Below are positions 1 to 12,749 of a stretch of 64,000 nt of DNA, piece by piece; positions within the stretch are counted from its first letter, which is position 1, and each line of letters begins with the position of its first letter. The stretch spans positions 74,291,249-74,355,248 of the forward strand of contig OZ038423.1 of NCBI GenBank assembly GCA_964036155.1, given 5' to 3'. The notes below the pieces were generated by a model. It was not told the origin of the DNA, ran no database searches, and worked only from the letters and a program-made list of their open reading frames with translations. The DNA is from Diploscapter coronatus. Taxonomy: Eukaryota > Nematoda > Chromadorea > Rhabditida > Rhabditidae. The translations under genes and the position numbers were made by a program.

Positions 1-178
1 AAAAATCAGCTACTCCGGAAATTCACGTTAAATGAGTCTTCATTGAAACACAAAAATCATAAAACTTGAGTAATATTTTCGCAAAACCCACATGTAAAGT
101 CCTTCAATTTCATAGTTTTTGAGAAATATAATGAAAAACGATTGTTTTGAGTAGTCTTAAAACTATTCAGAAACCTAC

Positions 179-3100
179 ATTGTACTGACTGAAGAATCCG
201 AAGTATCTGAGCACGCCAACGTAGACCAAAAGAGCGCCCATTCCGAGGAAAATGCCTGTCAGAGTGAACAGCGCGGAGTCGAAGTCCTAAAAGTTAGCTA
301 TTTTTATTGTTATATAATAATTGCGAGATAGCATAACCAGCAGAGACATATTTCTGTGTTCATATGTAATTCTTGAAACTTACTAAATATATATTCTTAG
401 TTTTGAACCGAAAACTCGATGGACTTGGTTCCTTTTAAAGAATCACGCCAATTTTTAGAAATATTTTGATGCTTATATAAACTAGGCTTTCCATAAATCA
501 GCCAGAAAATAACGAACCCGGAATTCGATGGAGATTTTCGCGATCGTCCCGATGCCGATCAGACAGTCGTTGATAACGATCATCACGTACCTAAGAATAC
601 GGTAATCATAGTAATAGAGGAGAACATTCCTCTATGTGAAACAGTCAATCTTTTACCATTATAAATAAAGGAATTAATTTAGATTAAAGGGTCTAAGGGT
701 ACAGCATTTTAGAAAATCACAAAAAACCCTTATCAAAATTTTGAAACCTATTCCGCTCTTATAAATGATTTTTAACCTTCCCAATAGAATTGGGACGTTT
801 TCCACCGCAAAAATTCGGTCATCATTTTCTCGTCCCATCATTAAGGATAGTAATTGCAAAATTGACTGGAATAATCCACATTGCATAAGGGATATTTGCG
901 GTGGAAAACGTCCCAAGTCTGCTTACCAAAGATTCCAGAAATCCAACTTGTCGCTGAGAGGCAGAGTGATTTTGAAGCAGTTCTCGAAGTATTCACTGGC
1001 TTTCTGAAAATGAAATATTGGGATAAAACATACTCAAAATAGCAGATAATGTATTTTTACACTATTTCTCATTGTTCAAGCTTTCTCCTCGATCTCTAAC
1101 TATGAAACTTTCCAATTCGCCATATAGTAACTTCCTCTATTCCTCTAAAATAACACAAACTAACATGTTGCAGGAGATGCGCCTTGATGAGCGCTCTGCC
1201 GCAGAGGATGAAGGACAGAATGCACAGACCGAGCACTAGAATGTCGATCACTGCAATCACTATTGTGTCCAGATTCAGACCCACACCTGAAATTAGAATA
1301 ATTTGTATTCGTTGAATGAACCAGCTTTGAAATCTATGAATGTTTCATATGAGTTTCAAATGTAATACATTTAGGAATGAAATAAACTAGAGTAATTCAT
1401 CAGCTGTTGCGTTGGATAAAAATTTTCAATTACATTTCTAAGGAATATGATTTCTGACACGAAATAACGAGAACTATTTCGAGAAGGAAACCCATTGCTA
1501 ACAAAAACCAAACGAGTTTTTTGTTGAAATATTTTACCCTTGATGACTCGTCCATTGCAGACCGTTACGTAGGAGACGACAGTAGATAGAGTTACGTGGA
1601 CTTGACCCGTGTGACGAGAATTGTCGAAGATGATTTTCACCTGAAAATTTATAAGGAATGAAACAAGTAACTAATATATCACTATTCTCTATCTGAAAAC
1701 ATCAAGAAATATCGTCTTTGAATCCAGCTTACATCGATTTTGTAGCACTCGGGTTTCTGATCGCCCGCAGTGGGGCTGAAGTGAATCGTGCGCAGCTTGA
1801 AATCCAACGTCACTTTCGAAATCTTCAACGCGTCTTCGGCTTTGAACGTCACTCCTAAAAATCTTGACTTAGACCTTTCAGAGTTGTATATTAAACTCAC
1901 GCTTAGCTAGAACAATAAATGGCATTTTTAAAAATGCTTTCAACTTTTTTGCGACATATTTTAAATATTTTTTTCTTCTATAAAATGGAACTCAAAATCC
2001 CACCTCTCCGTTCAAAGGCCAGTTTGACGGTTTCCCACTTCTCATCGTCAGCCGAAATCTCGTTGACTTCCTTTTTCGTCAGATTAAGCTTCATGCACTC
2101 TGAATTTTACAAAATTATAAAAAAGGAAATATTCTCGAGACTACCATCGATCTCCCTGATATCGAAATCGTAGGTGTTATTGTTGACGGTCACGTTCGCG
2201 ATGCGATTCTCACATATCTGAAAAGTGGTTCAAGAAAAGTCGGGAGCGAAAAAGAATAGCTTCGATAACCTTTAAAGTGAAAGTATTTATGAGAAAAATA
2301 TACAGAGCTAAAGCCAGACTTCAGTGCGAACTGATTAAGCTAAAATTCTCTGCAAAACTCTATCACGGACCTCTGATATATATCAATTTCCATTTAAAAA
2401 AACCTCACAAAAGTTCGAGTGAGCCTATCCCTTATAATTTCTTGCTATGAGTTAAAGTCGGTCTAGATCTGTTTCAAACTCACATTAATGTATGGAATGC
2501 TCTCGAAGACGACGCCCGCATTGAGTGCTGCATTGTGTTCCTGATCCTTCTTGTGCAGATGTTGGACATCGTACGAAAATGACGCAAACGAGTCCGTTTG
2601 GATCGAGTAGTACTGCAACATTAAAATATTTCCTTTTTGCTGTACGCTTCAATAAACTACTCCTTTAGATTTGTGTTATTGAATATGGAAATGCATGACT
2701 GACTATGTGAGAAATTTTTAGCTGATAAAATGTACTTGAAACGTAATCAATATTTCGTAAATGATTTTTATAATGAACTAAATTTATAGGTTCAGGAACA
2801 GTGATTTATAGTGGCAGAAAAGGGGAAAATTCGATCGTTAATTCACACTGAGACATAGAATCTTAGAGAAAAGAACATTCAAAACTAACCGATTTAATAA
2901 TGAACTGAAAGTGCTTGAAAATGCCCTCTCCATCGTACACCGAGTAGCGGCCTTCTGCTGGAGGATATTGCAGTGCGTCGCGGTCGTCGTTCCATTCCTG
3001 AAAAACTGATTTTAGGAATTCTGCTTCAGTTTACAAAATTTTCAAATCATACTAAACTTAATTTTTTCACGCAAAAATACGTTATTGCGATTTTTCTTAT

Positions 3101-5109
3101 TTTCAAAAATAAAAAATAACACTCACCCTCAAGAACTTGTGCCTCATGACGGTGGTGGTGTCCTCCATGAAATCGACGTGGGACATGCGCATTTCCGCGA
3201 ACAGAATGAGTTGAGCAGTGACGAACACGATCTTCAGCACTTGCAGCAGCAGCTTGTACGGCAGTTGGCGACGAACCTAAACACATCGAATCTTTTCAGA
3301 ATAAGATATTGTCTCAGTTTCATTATTTTTCATTTGCAGTTCAGATAAAATTAAAAAAAAAAACATCAGACGTAATCAAATCTATTCTATTAGAACAAGA
3401 AAATTGGCTAAAATTACAGATAAAGGCGAAGATTTATTCCTTGAATAAAAAAACCATAGAAGAATGGCATTCAGAAAGGTTCTGAATGAATAGTTTGAGA
3501 AAAGAATAGGATTTGAGTTTCGAAAATTTTCAGAATCAGAATTCCGACCCACTGATGGAATTTAGATTAGCTTACAATTTTGGAATAGCAAAAATCTTTC
3601 TTCGGGCTCCTTGGAAATACTGTCGATTTTTCCTCTGCCAACGATATTTCTCTCATAAATTCAGCACCCATTGCAAAATATATACTCCTCGCAATACAGT
3701 CATTTTAGAAGAAAATGAAATGATCTAACCTTCCATTTCTCGAAGGGGTTCATGAAGAAGAACTGGAGGTGCCTTCTGAGCCGCTCGCCAGTGTCCCTGT
3801 CCGACTCGCTCATCTCGTTCAGCAGGTCGTTGAAATTCACCATTGGCTGTCGTGCAGAAGGACCCATCGCACTGAAATGTTATTTTTCACAAAATTTCGA
3901 TGACTTGATAAGAAATTTTAAAGATGTTTTTTTTTTCATTTTTTAACTGCAAGATTCATACCAAGCTAGATCAAACGCATTTGAAAGATATTTTTCATTT
4001 AAAAAATCGGGAAAAGAACCAGACAGAAAAGCTTCAACAGATTTATACGTAGTCCCGAAACATTCTAGAAAGTTTCAGAAACTAACTACGGATTATCGCT
4101 TTCGGGGGATTCCGAGTCCCGATTTGGGATAAGTCTAGCTCGATCGGGATGATTTTCGTAGGCCACTACGTGTTCTAGCATTTTGTTTAGAAATTTTTAG
4201 AAAGAAATATTTTAGTTCAAGAGTAATCGATAAACTTTGAAATGTGCAAAAACGACGAGAAATGTCGAACGGCTCCGATATTTTGGTGAAAATGGTGCGT
4301 AGGATGAATCATAAATGAACAAAAAAGATAGAAAATCACATGGGAAAATAGATTGAGCGAGCCGGTTTATCCTTTCATCGCCTTTCAAAAAATATCCAGT
4401 CCTTTCCGACAAAATGTGCTAATTGGTATTTTAAAATATTTTTTCAGAAGTAGTTATTATTATTTTTTGATTTTTAAAAGAAAAGAGAAACTCACGATGA
4501 CCGTTCAGACGGCGTTGCGCTGTTGCTCCGGTAGCGAGCCTCGTTGCGGGCCGCGCGACGCGACATCTGAATCCAAACAAATCGTTTATCATAAAGCACT
4601 GCCAAAAGTACACGAAAAAGCAAACATTTCGGAAAATAAAGAAGAAATGAAGGAATTCAGTGGTCATTTAGCCGAAAAATGAAATTTCGCTTATAAATTG
4701 CGGGAAAGATCGAGGAATTTCAAAATTTCTGTAAATGAAACTTGAAATTGAACGGCTTTTCAATAAAGCTGATAACACGAGGGAAAAATCACGTTGAAAT
4801 GAAATCGATTTTCGGCAAAAACCGGCCCGGGCTGAGGTTAACAAAGAGGGTGCAAAAGAGTAAGCAGGCAAAGCGAAAACGTCAACAAAGTGTACTAGCC
4901 AGGGGCTAACACAAAGAATGAACAAAAGGGGGCGGGGCCAAAGAATAAAAATGCAAGTAGTGCATGATTTTAGAACTAAAAATAACAATTGACGCAAGAG
5001 CATAGTAACGTCACAACATGAAAAATAAATCGTCAAGAAATGAAGTGACCTCGTTTTGGTTGGCTGGTGACTGACTGTTCTGACTGTTGTTGGATGACGA
5101 GTTACTCAT
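179..5109 (-). CDS. cup-5: Mucolipin (TRPML/CUP-5) lysosomal cation channel, 5' part only
   Basis: TRP-family channel of late endosome and lysosome membranes that releases Ca2+ and other cations. Fourteen exons read in frame (5109-5050, 4566-4496, 3871-3730, 3276-3127, 2997-2890, 2612-2484, 2217-2145, 2099-2004, 1854-1733, 1640-1538, 1286-1165, 1003-927, 590-518, 286-179; 478 codons). Seen: the N-terminal mucolipin signature LRRHLQFFFMNPFEKWK, the first membrane helix (KIVFVTAQLILF), the luminal domain, then helices in exons 11 (DILVLGLCILSFILCGRAL), 13 and 14. The pore and C-terminus lie beyond the left edge; bases 1-178 are intron. Exon 1 is Ser/Asn/Gln-rich and ends at a weak GTCACT donor. 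A start at the ATG opening exon 2 (4566) is an alternative. Family call is firm; the exact start is not. Confidence 0.9.
787..919. repeat. Inverted repeat in mucolipin intron (small MITE-like hairpin)
   Basis: Two perfect 20-bp arms, 792-811 and 895-914, face each other across an 83-bp centre, with weaker matching outward. It begins a few bases inside the intron, next to the donor at 926. A short non-autonomous element or a foldback is likely; no target duplication was recognised. Confidence 0.6.
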
Positions 5110-5766
5110 GTTGGATCGTTTCACAACAGAACCGTTACGTTTCACCACATCGCTATCATTCTGATCGTGGCTCAAGGGGATTTCGTGAAGTTGAAATTCT
5201 TCCTAAACTTTTGAACAAAAATATAAATTTCGAAAAAAGTGGGCATTTGTTTTTGAGTAATGAAAAGTTGCTGACAAACCAAAAATGGATTACTTTAACG
5301 GGCTGATAAGGGTTATCATCAGTAAAGTTCCCCGAATGGTTAATAGTAAAGATAGAAGTCTGGGTCATCGAAATAATAGGGAGGGGAATTTTGATCAATT
5401 TGTTAGCACAAAAGCGTTCTTCTTTCTGCACTAACATAAACAACAATCTAGAGACTGATCGTATCGAAAATGATACACGAAAGTTTATAGCAGACAGATT
5501 TTTTCTGAAATTCCTGGGGAAACCCCTTGATTGACGCCTTTTAGAAAAGATTTCTTATCAAAATTATGTCAATCAAAAGTTGAAGATCAAACTTTGAAAG
5601 ATCTACAACTTGCAAAGCTGGTAGGTTTACGCAACTTTCTAGTTCTATATTGAATTTATTTGCATCGGTAATCGCTTTATGGCGAAAATTTTGCGTCATA
5701 GAGAAATTTCCAACACGCAGATAAAGAAATTGATAATGCCAGATATGGTTCACGTTATTGAATGTT

Positions 5767-5894
5767 TTTTTCTATTAATTTTGGAAAGAATAAAAAATGA
5801 AATCAAAATTTATTTGTGTATTTTTCAACAAAACATGCAAAGTTTGAAAGTTCTGAAATGTTTTTATGGAAAAAAAACTGAATTTGAGATCAAA
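5767..5894 (+). repeat. Copy A of ~130-bp direct repeat flanking the SNTX-GTPase gene
   Basis: Aligns by eye, with most bases identical, to 12584-12716 in the same orientation. Shared blocks include CTATTAATTTTGGAAAG, AATAAAAAATGAAATC and TTTGAGATCAAA. The other copy lies in the XPF 3' untranslated region, so this copy looks like a displaced duplicate of it. Similarity stops exactly where the adjacent CAGACCTAGGG element starts. Confidence 0.8.
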
Positions 5895-5980
5895 CAGACC
5901 TAGGGAGAACGATCGTCCGAAACTTCTTGCGATCTATCTCTTATAGTTTGTTTTCGCTTGACAAGTGTTCCCTAGGTCTG
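5895..5980. mobile_element. Small TIR element (MITE), CAGACCTAGGG family
   Basis: Eighty-six bases bounded by CAGACCTAGGGA and its inverted copy TCCCTAGGTCTG. The same termini occur at 29920, at 45179-45348 and, in altered form, at 58308. It is too short to encode a transposase, so it is a non-autonomous element. No clean target duplication is visible here. Confidence 0.6.
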
Positions 5981-6307
5981 TATATAAAGATAATATTCCA
6001 GAGCATTTCTAATTTTATGCTTAAATTCTTTTTAAATATGCAATCATAATATGGCTCCCTGTAGTTATCACCAAATTTTTTAGAGCAGCCATTCCGTAAG
6101 CTAAGTAACTACAAGAGGGCTAATATTCATCATAACGTCGAATTTCAGTGATAAGACTGCTATATAAGAGGTATTTAGCAACGAATCCTCATTTTCTTAA
6201 GATATTGTGCAATTGTATTACATTGACTATTTTAAAAATTTTGAATATTGAACATTTTTAATAATTTGCCGAGATTTTTGTTTCAAGAAAAAGTTTTTTT
6301 AGGCAGA

Positions 6308-9300
6308 ATGGCCGAAATAAAGGTCCTCATCAGGCTTGTAGATGATAATGCTGCCGAAGATATGGTCTTAGCACCTGTTGTTCCAAATGGAATGACACTT
6401 GACAAACTAGTCGAAGAAAATATTGCGAATGCTGGATGGTCGGGCAGGAATCTGGTTGTCAAATCAGCTCGAATATACGATAAAGACTTCAATGAATATG
6501 TTGATGTCATTAAGCCATACAATTCTCTGACTTTATCCCACATGCAACGATTCGAAGTACATCTAAACAAAGCCGTAAGTGAATAGTCATTATCAGTCAT
6601 AATGAGCAATATAGCATGTGAATAATTGTATTTATGCATGACATTTAAGAAAGGTACGGAGGACAAAAGTTTTTAGTCACTTTCATATTCAATTTGACTT
6701 CGGTTCTGACTTCTGCACTTATCGGATTGAGCTGAAACTATGAATACTTACATTTCTTACATGTGTTTTATGTATGCAAAATTTCGGCTCAGTCCGATAA
6801 TTGTAGATGGCAAGTCTGATAGGCAAAATTGATACAAATATGAGGAGTGATCCAATACTTTTATCTGCTACTGTGCCTAAGAATGCTGCTGATTAAAAGC
6901 TTTTCTGCACTGCACTTCAACTTTAATTCATATCTTCATGATATAGTACTTCAAACTCGAATATTAGATGATGCCTGACATAAGTTTGAACTCTCCGTGC
7001 AGTAATCTAGTAGATCTTCAAGTAGCAGATGGAAATAAATATCTAAAATTTAGGAGCCTAAAATGGACACGATTTTGGCTGATATTTCGATAAATGAGAC
7101 TGCTCAACAGGAGCAGAAACTAGTGTTGCCTTCCGATTCTACTGTCAATGACTTCATTCGGGCTGTTACGTCCACGTTCTGCAAGGATGCAACCGATACG
7201 ACAGTCAATTTCGTCAAATACTTCGATTTCGATTTCGACGAATTTATTGACATCGCGAAACCTTATGAAAATGTTGCTCTCAACTTCCAAAGCAGATATG
7301 CCATTTCTATTACACATGTCGAAATTCCTACTATACCAAACAGCAATCCACCAGATAAGGAAACAGAAGCAGATAAGGTGAATCATGGTTTTAAAATTGA
7401 TTAAATATTAATTGCTCGTCTAGCTTTATGATTGAGAATCATTTTAAAGATGTATTTCCTGATTATGAGAATATTCTTTAACTTTTAGAATGTCACTGCC
7501 ACAAATCTACCGAACGAGAACGCCATAAACACTAACAAGTCAAACGAAACTGGACAAAATCCAGTTGTACCCGATATTATCAGGTAAGTGATATGCTGAA
7601 CAATTTGAAGCATACATGCGTATATATAGGAGCTATTGCAGAGTCCAAATTGGAGAGGCGATTGAGAGGAAGGCCTTGGGTCGAGTTGCCGAGCTTGGCC
7701 AGTTCTACGATGCTCGTACAGGTATCATACTCGCAGATTATTATTGTTTTTCTTATTGATAATGAATTTAATTTTGTGACAATATTAGAAACTAAACTTA
7801 TTAAAGTTAACGCCATGTATTGTGATGATTATCATCTTGATTACAGAGCAGTTCATTCACGGCAAAATCTTCACCCGAAATCTTCCACTCGATGCAGTCA
7901 AAGTGACGACTACACTTCCCATGGTCCCGCCTAACTTCGAGTGCATCACGAACGAAACACTACACGAACGACTTGAAAAGCTCCATGTCGAACCCGAATT
8001 AAAGGTGATTACATATTATTTGGAAAATATTTACAATAGAACATTTAAATTAGTTTTAACATTGATTAATTAATCACGCTTTAGGCAAGCATCATCTGTG
8101 AAATGGTCGATTTAAGTGGTCACGGTGAATATCTTCTATCTGACACTGCAAAAGCTGGTGAAGCAAGCTCGACTCTGATTTACGTAAAGCCAACGAAGGT
8201 TAGTGACGAATGAATTAATTTTATAAAGTTTCAAGAATTTCTATTGATTTACACACTTTCAATATAGTAAAATGATATCTGTAGTCTTATTATCTAATTT
8301 ATCAATGCTAATTCTATTCTCAATTTCAGAACGAGATGGTCAAATTCGACAATCCCGTCGTTGCCTCGACGATCTCTCCCAACTCAGTCCAGGACATTCC
8401 TGAAGCTACTCATGTGCTTGTTGGAATTCAATGGGGAATCGCCGCTGCAGTAACTTTGAAGTGTGACAGAACAAACCCGAATGATATTTCCATCGAGAAT
8501 GACTTGAAAGTAGGTCCTTTGAAATATATGTTATCATCTAGGAAAGAGTTTTCTTCTGAAATAGGTAGATGAACTATCGACATTCACGATATACAATATT
8601 TTTTCGAATATCATTATTAGCAACTTCTCAATGAAGAAAAAACCTTGATTTTGACTCTGAACAGCCCTAATAACAGTCCATCGAATGCTATTTTTGTGGT
8701 TAAACAAGCACTAATTTTCAGGCAAAATTGTCTCATATAAGAACGAGTGCAACTGACCAGGGATTTGTTCGCCTTGATACGTCAATTCGTTCTCGAGATT
8801 TTCGCTTCGAAATCTTCATCGATAAATCACTGAGACGAGGAGATGGTCCAAGAAATCTGGACGACGTTGCCTCCTACCTGAAGCGACTACCAGCTACGGC
8901 TGCTACAGTTAATGAAGGAAGGGGAATCCCAATTTCTTACACATTTCTGCCCCTGTCCACTTTCCAACATCATCTCGCATCAATCGATCTTAACAACCGA
9001 ATTGTCAAGACAATAGATGAAGGACTAATTGAGGGAATCGCTCAAATGCTAGGAGGAATAAGCCATAGCTTAAATCTGTTGTGCAATATTTTATCGAGAT
9101 TCCAAGAATACTCCTATTGTATTCCTAAAGACCCTATAGAACAGCTTCATCAGTACTACCAAGTTGTTCAGGACTACAAATCGAATTTAAAAACACAACT
9201 TTACCAAATCATTCCCGATATTCGCAACGGGAAGTCTGATTCACATAAGCGACTTGATGAGATCATGAATGAATATCAGCAGCATCCAGCTTCCCCAACC

Positions 9301-11931
9301 AATTTTAGCTCAGTTATCGAACCATTCGCACCTCTGAATGAGAAAATCGAATTTGTATCTCGTCTTCTTCATCAGGGAGTGGTTTATGTGAACAAAGATG
9401 ATGCAGCCGATAGAATACGGGAAAAGGACAGGTTTGATGAGTGCTATATCTTCTTCTGTGAATGGAACAACGCCGCAGATATTCAAGGGAACAGTTGGTA
9501 CTTCAATGCACTGGCAAATAATCGCAAATGTGCATGTCTTTTCGTTGATAGCAATGTTCAGCCTGAAATCGCAAAAAATGAGGGCGTGCCAACTGGAAAT
9601 CGTATCTGTTTGTACAATAACAAAATATACGAGTCAATGAACTGCTATGGCGACTATCTTGAGGATCAGAATAAATGCTACGTCAAGTGCAAGATGAGTC
9701 GAGCTAGTAGCTCAAAGCTGGATATGTCGAGCAGACGCGTGGATTTCGATCTGAAATGTCCACAATCAATGAAAGGCGATTTCTGCTCGAGGGATGTCAG
9801 AGAGTGGTACTGTGCCGACTGCAGGGAAAGACTCCAATACGACTTCAAGAAAAACTTTCATTGCGAATGTGGTCATGCACCAATCAATGATTTCCTGTTT
9901 CGCTGCTCTGATCCGAATCATAAAGTTGACTTTATCGGATTCGATGACAAATACATTTCTTCGCTCGTCAGTAAGATTAAGCCTTACAAAGAAATCAACA
10001 TCTTGATCCTTGGAGAAACAGGCGTGGGGAAAAGTACCTGGATAAACGGACTCTCCAACTACTTGACGTATTCGACCCTGGAAGAAGCAGAACATGGCAA
10101 GCAAATCTACCTGGTGCCTTCACAATTCACCATTACCGATGCAACTCAAACATTAAAGAAAATAACCGTTGGGAAATCGAAGAATGAAATACACGAAGAA
10201 GGCGCCTCCTCGACGCAGCACCCAAAGAGCTATGTATTCAATGTTGGAAAGAAATCGGTCAGACTCATCGATACGCCAGGAATTGGAGACACTCGAGGTG
10301 CAGATGTTGACAACAAGAATTTCGCTGAAATTCTCAAGTTCATAGCTCAATTTGAAGAAATTCATGGAATCTGCATTCTCCTAAAGCCAAACAACGCCAG
10401 ACTGAATCTAATGTTTCGCTACTGCATTAGCGAATTGCTGACACATCCCGACGTTACTGCAGCTGCAAACATTGCATTTTGCTTCACTAATGCACGAGGA
10501 ACTTTCTATCGTCCCGGCGATACAATGCCAGCATTAAATACTTATCTTGAGAAACTCAAATCGGACCAGGGAGTGGAAATACCGACCGATATGAACAGAG
10601 TATACTGCATGGACAATGAATCGTTCCGTTTTCTGTGCTGTTTACATGCTAACGAACACTTCAGCGATGAAGAAAAGAAGAATTTCGAGCAGAGCTGGAA
10701 TATTTCCGTTCAGACGACTAACCGATTATTGAACCACTTTGAAAATAATGTTGAGCCACATGTCGTCGCAAGAACAGTGAGTTTGAATTCGGCACGTGAG
10801 CTAATCCTGACTCTTGCAAAACCACTCGCCGACATTAGTCAAATCATACAGGACAACATAACTGCTATGAATGAAAAAGCTGAAGAGGTTCAAGCCTTAA
10901 ATATAAAGAAAAACGATCTCATGAAGAAATTGATGATTCCTCAAATTGGATTACAGCCGAAAGAGCTAGGCTTCCCACAAACTGTCTGCACAGGCGCAAA
11001 TTGCATTGAAACGGAGACGCTGCCAAACACAGGGGTGCAAAAGACAATCTACAAAACTGTCTGTCATGAACGTTGCTATATTCAAGGCGTGACACCTGAA
11101 ACTGTGCCAAATACAGCTCTACAAAGATGCGATGCAATAGACAGTAAAACTCTGAATTGCAAGAACTGCAAATGCCCATGGTCCTTACACATGCATATAA
11201 CTTATACGCAGGAGAAGATCGAAATTCTGGTGGAAGATCCTGAGATTCAAAGGAAATTGAAAAACACGAATAGCGATAAAGAAGTGCAGGAAATTATTCT
11301 TCAAACCTATCAAGAGCGAATAAACAAATACAAGGCAGAACAATCAGCCATCGATGAGGCTTGTGCTAAATTTGCTGCTTTCTTGAACAAACATGCTATC
11401 ATCGCGTACAATGATGCTGTCGAGGAGTATTTGAAGTTCAACATTCGTGAAGCGAAACAAATCGCTGGAAATACAGAGAGCAAGAAAAACTACAAGAAAG
11501 TCGAACTTCTTGAGCATCAACTGAGAGAATACAAAGAGAGAAAACGAATACTGGACAGCCAGCTCGCAAATGGAACAGCACAGCTCATCGGTGCATCGGA
11601 TATTCAAAAGATTCAAAAGAAACTGGAAAAACTTGAGCTCACGGGTCCGAATATCAAGCTTCTGTTTGATGCAACAGTGGATGGGAAAGAAGTCAATCTC
11701 GTACAGCAGGAACTGTACTTTAATAAGGCCTCTTATCAGAAGAAGAGACGAACTCACAAACCCTATTTACCTCCGAATGAATACGGCAGCAGTGAAAACG
11801 GGCATGAAACTGATTCTGAAGGAAAGAATAAAGATAGGGGAAAATCAGATTCCCAGAAGGCAAAGGGTTGGACAAAGCATTGGGAAACCTATTGGGCTAC
11901 GAGATGGTGGCCTTATTACTATCACTATTAA
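6308..11931 (+). CDS. SNTX/MACPF-like domain fused to a P-loop GTPase, 1475 aa
   Basis: Eight exons: 6308-6574, 7054-7377, 7489-7583, 7642-7721, 7847-8004, 8085-8198, 8330-8509, 8722-11931; all phases agree. Order seen: two related ~90-aa N-terminal modules (1-89 and about 95-185); a linker; a stonustoxin-family domain opening with IERKALGRVAELGQFYDAR (237-255) and running to about 495; a helical segment (about 497-625); a segment of possible thioredoxin fold (about 625-690); a Cys-rich zinc-ribbon-like stretch (about 720-810); a G domain with GETGVGKS (837-844), DTPG (923-926) and TNAR in the G4 position (995-998); a second Cys-rich segment ending CKNCKCPWSLHMHI (from 1219); coiled coil; and an aromatic tail. 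SNTX domains share the perforin/CDC fold and occur in fish venom subunits and in many non-venom proteins. Inference: a GTP-regulated membrane or defence effector rather than a secreted toxin, since there is no signal peptide. The ATG lies just after a TTTTTTTAGGCAG acceptor, suggesting trans-splicing. Confidence 0.85.
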
Positions 11932-12100
11932 TCTATGTATTCCTCGATTTTTAGCTATGTTTTGATAACTTTTTATTTTGTATTTTAGTTAATGATTTGA
12001 AATGAACCGAATTCTAAAGTGGCATATATGTATTAGTTTTTTTAAAAAATTTCTTTCAACAATCATGTCGTTATGCATTCTGTTTTGTAAAAAATACTTT

Positions 12101-12106
12101 AATAAA
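12101..12106 (+). terminator. Poly(A) signal of the SNTX-GTPase gene
   Basis: AATAAA about 170 bases after the TAA stop. A second AATAAA follows within about 35 bases. Confidence 0.6.
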
Positions 12107-12583
12107 TTGATTATTTAGATATCTTCTTTTTGATGAATAAACGAAATAAATAGAAACTATTTTAGTCGGAGTAATTCTGCCTACTAGAATTTGTAAAATA
12201 TTTCCTTTCCAAATAAGAAAAAAGTCAAAAATTGCATCGACGAATTAAATTACTATCGAAAGCTGCCTATTGTGCGTCTTCCGTAAAAAGTGCGCATTGC
12301 AATTGAACTTTTCCATTCCGTTTCCTATGTTCTCCATTCACTAGTTAACTCTCTCAAAGATATTCCCCATTCAGTCCATATTAGCGCAGCCAAAGGAAAT
12401 GTCATCGTTACAGAGTGGATAAGAGAGCTGCCTGTAGTTGTGCGAGTTATTTTGCGTTTATTGGCTCCTAGAAAAAGACCACTTTTGCCTATCTTTTTTC
12501 TTTCCCTCATACTATTTCTTAGAAGAAGTGGTATATTTTTCTAACTGGTGTCCCGATGTCTTTTTCTATGAGCCGAACGCGTG

Positions 12584-12716
12584 TTTTCTATTAATTTTGG
12601 AAAGAATAAAAAATGAAATCGAAATTTATTTGTGCATTTTTCAATCAGCTATGACGAGTTTAAAAATTCTGAAACATCTGTTTTTATGAAAAAAAAACAA
12701 TTCATTTGAGATCAAA
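12584..12716 (+). repeat. Copy B of ~130-bp direct repeat, within the XPF 3' UTR
   Basis: Direct repeat of 5767-5894. Read on the minus strand it starts 34 bases after the XPF stop and includes AATAAA, so it is probably the native XPF 3' untranslated region and poly(A) site. Confidence 0.8.
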
Positions 12717-12749
12717 GTATCTTTTCTTGAAAAATCGATATTCAAAAGC

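Larger units (their letters stand above)
5110..6307. other. Divergent upstream region of mucolipin and the SNTX-GTPase gene
   Basis: About 1.2 kb with no convincing coding exon. It holds the first copy of a ~130-bp repeat (5767-5894) and a small TIR element (5895-5980). Short open frames here have no recognisable protein and no usable splice structure. Promoter elements could not be pinpointed. Confidence 0.5.
11932..12749. other. 3' flanks of SNTX-GTPase and XPF (convergent genes)
   Basis: About 0.8 kb between the two stop codons. It contains the plus-strand poly(A) signal at 12101 and, in the XPF 3' untranslated region, repeat copy B with a minus-strand AATAAA at 12630-12625. Nothing coding is recognised. 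Confidence 0.6.

Noticed and set aside
4668..5036. 122-codon minus-strand open frame with hydrophobic runs
   Set aside because: Lies in intron 1 or the upstream region of mucolipin; no family, and it reads across sequence explained by splicing of conserved exons.
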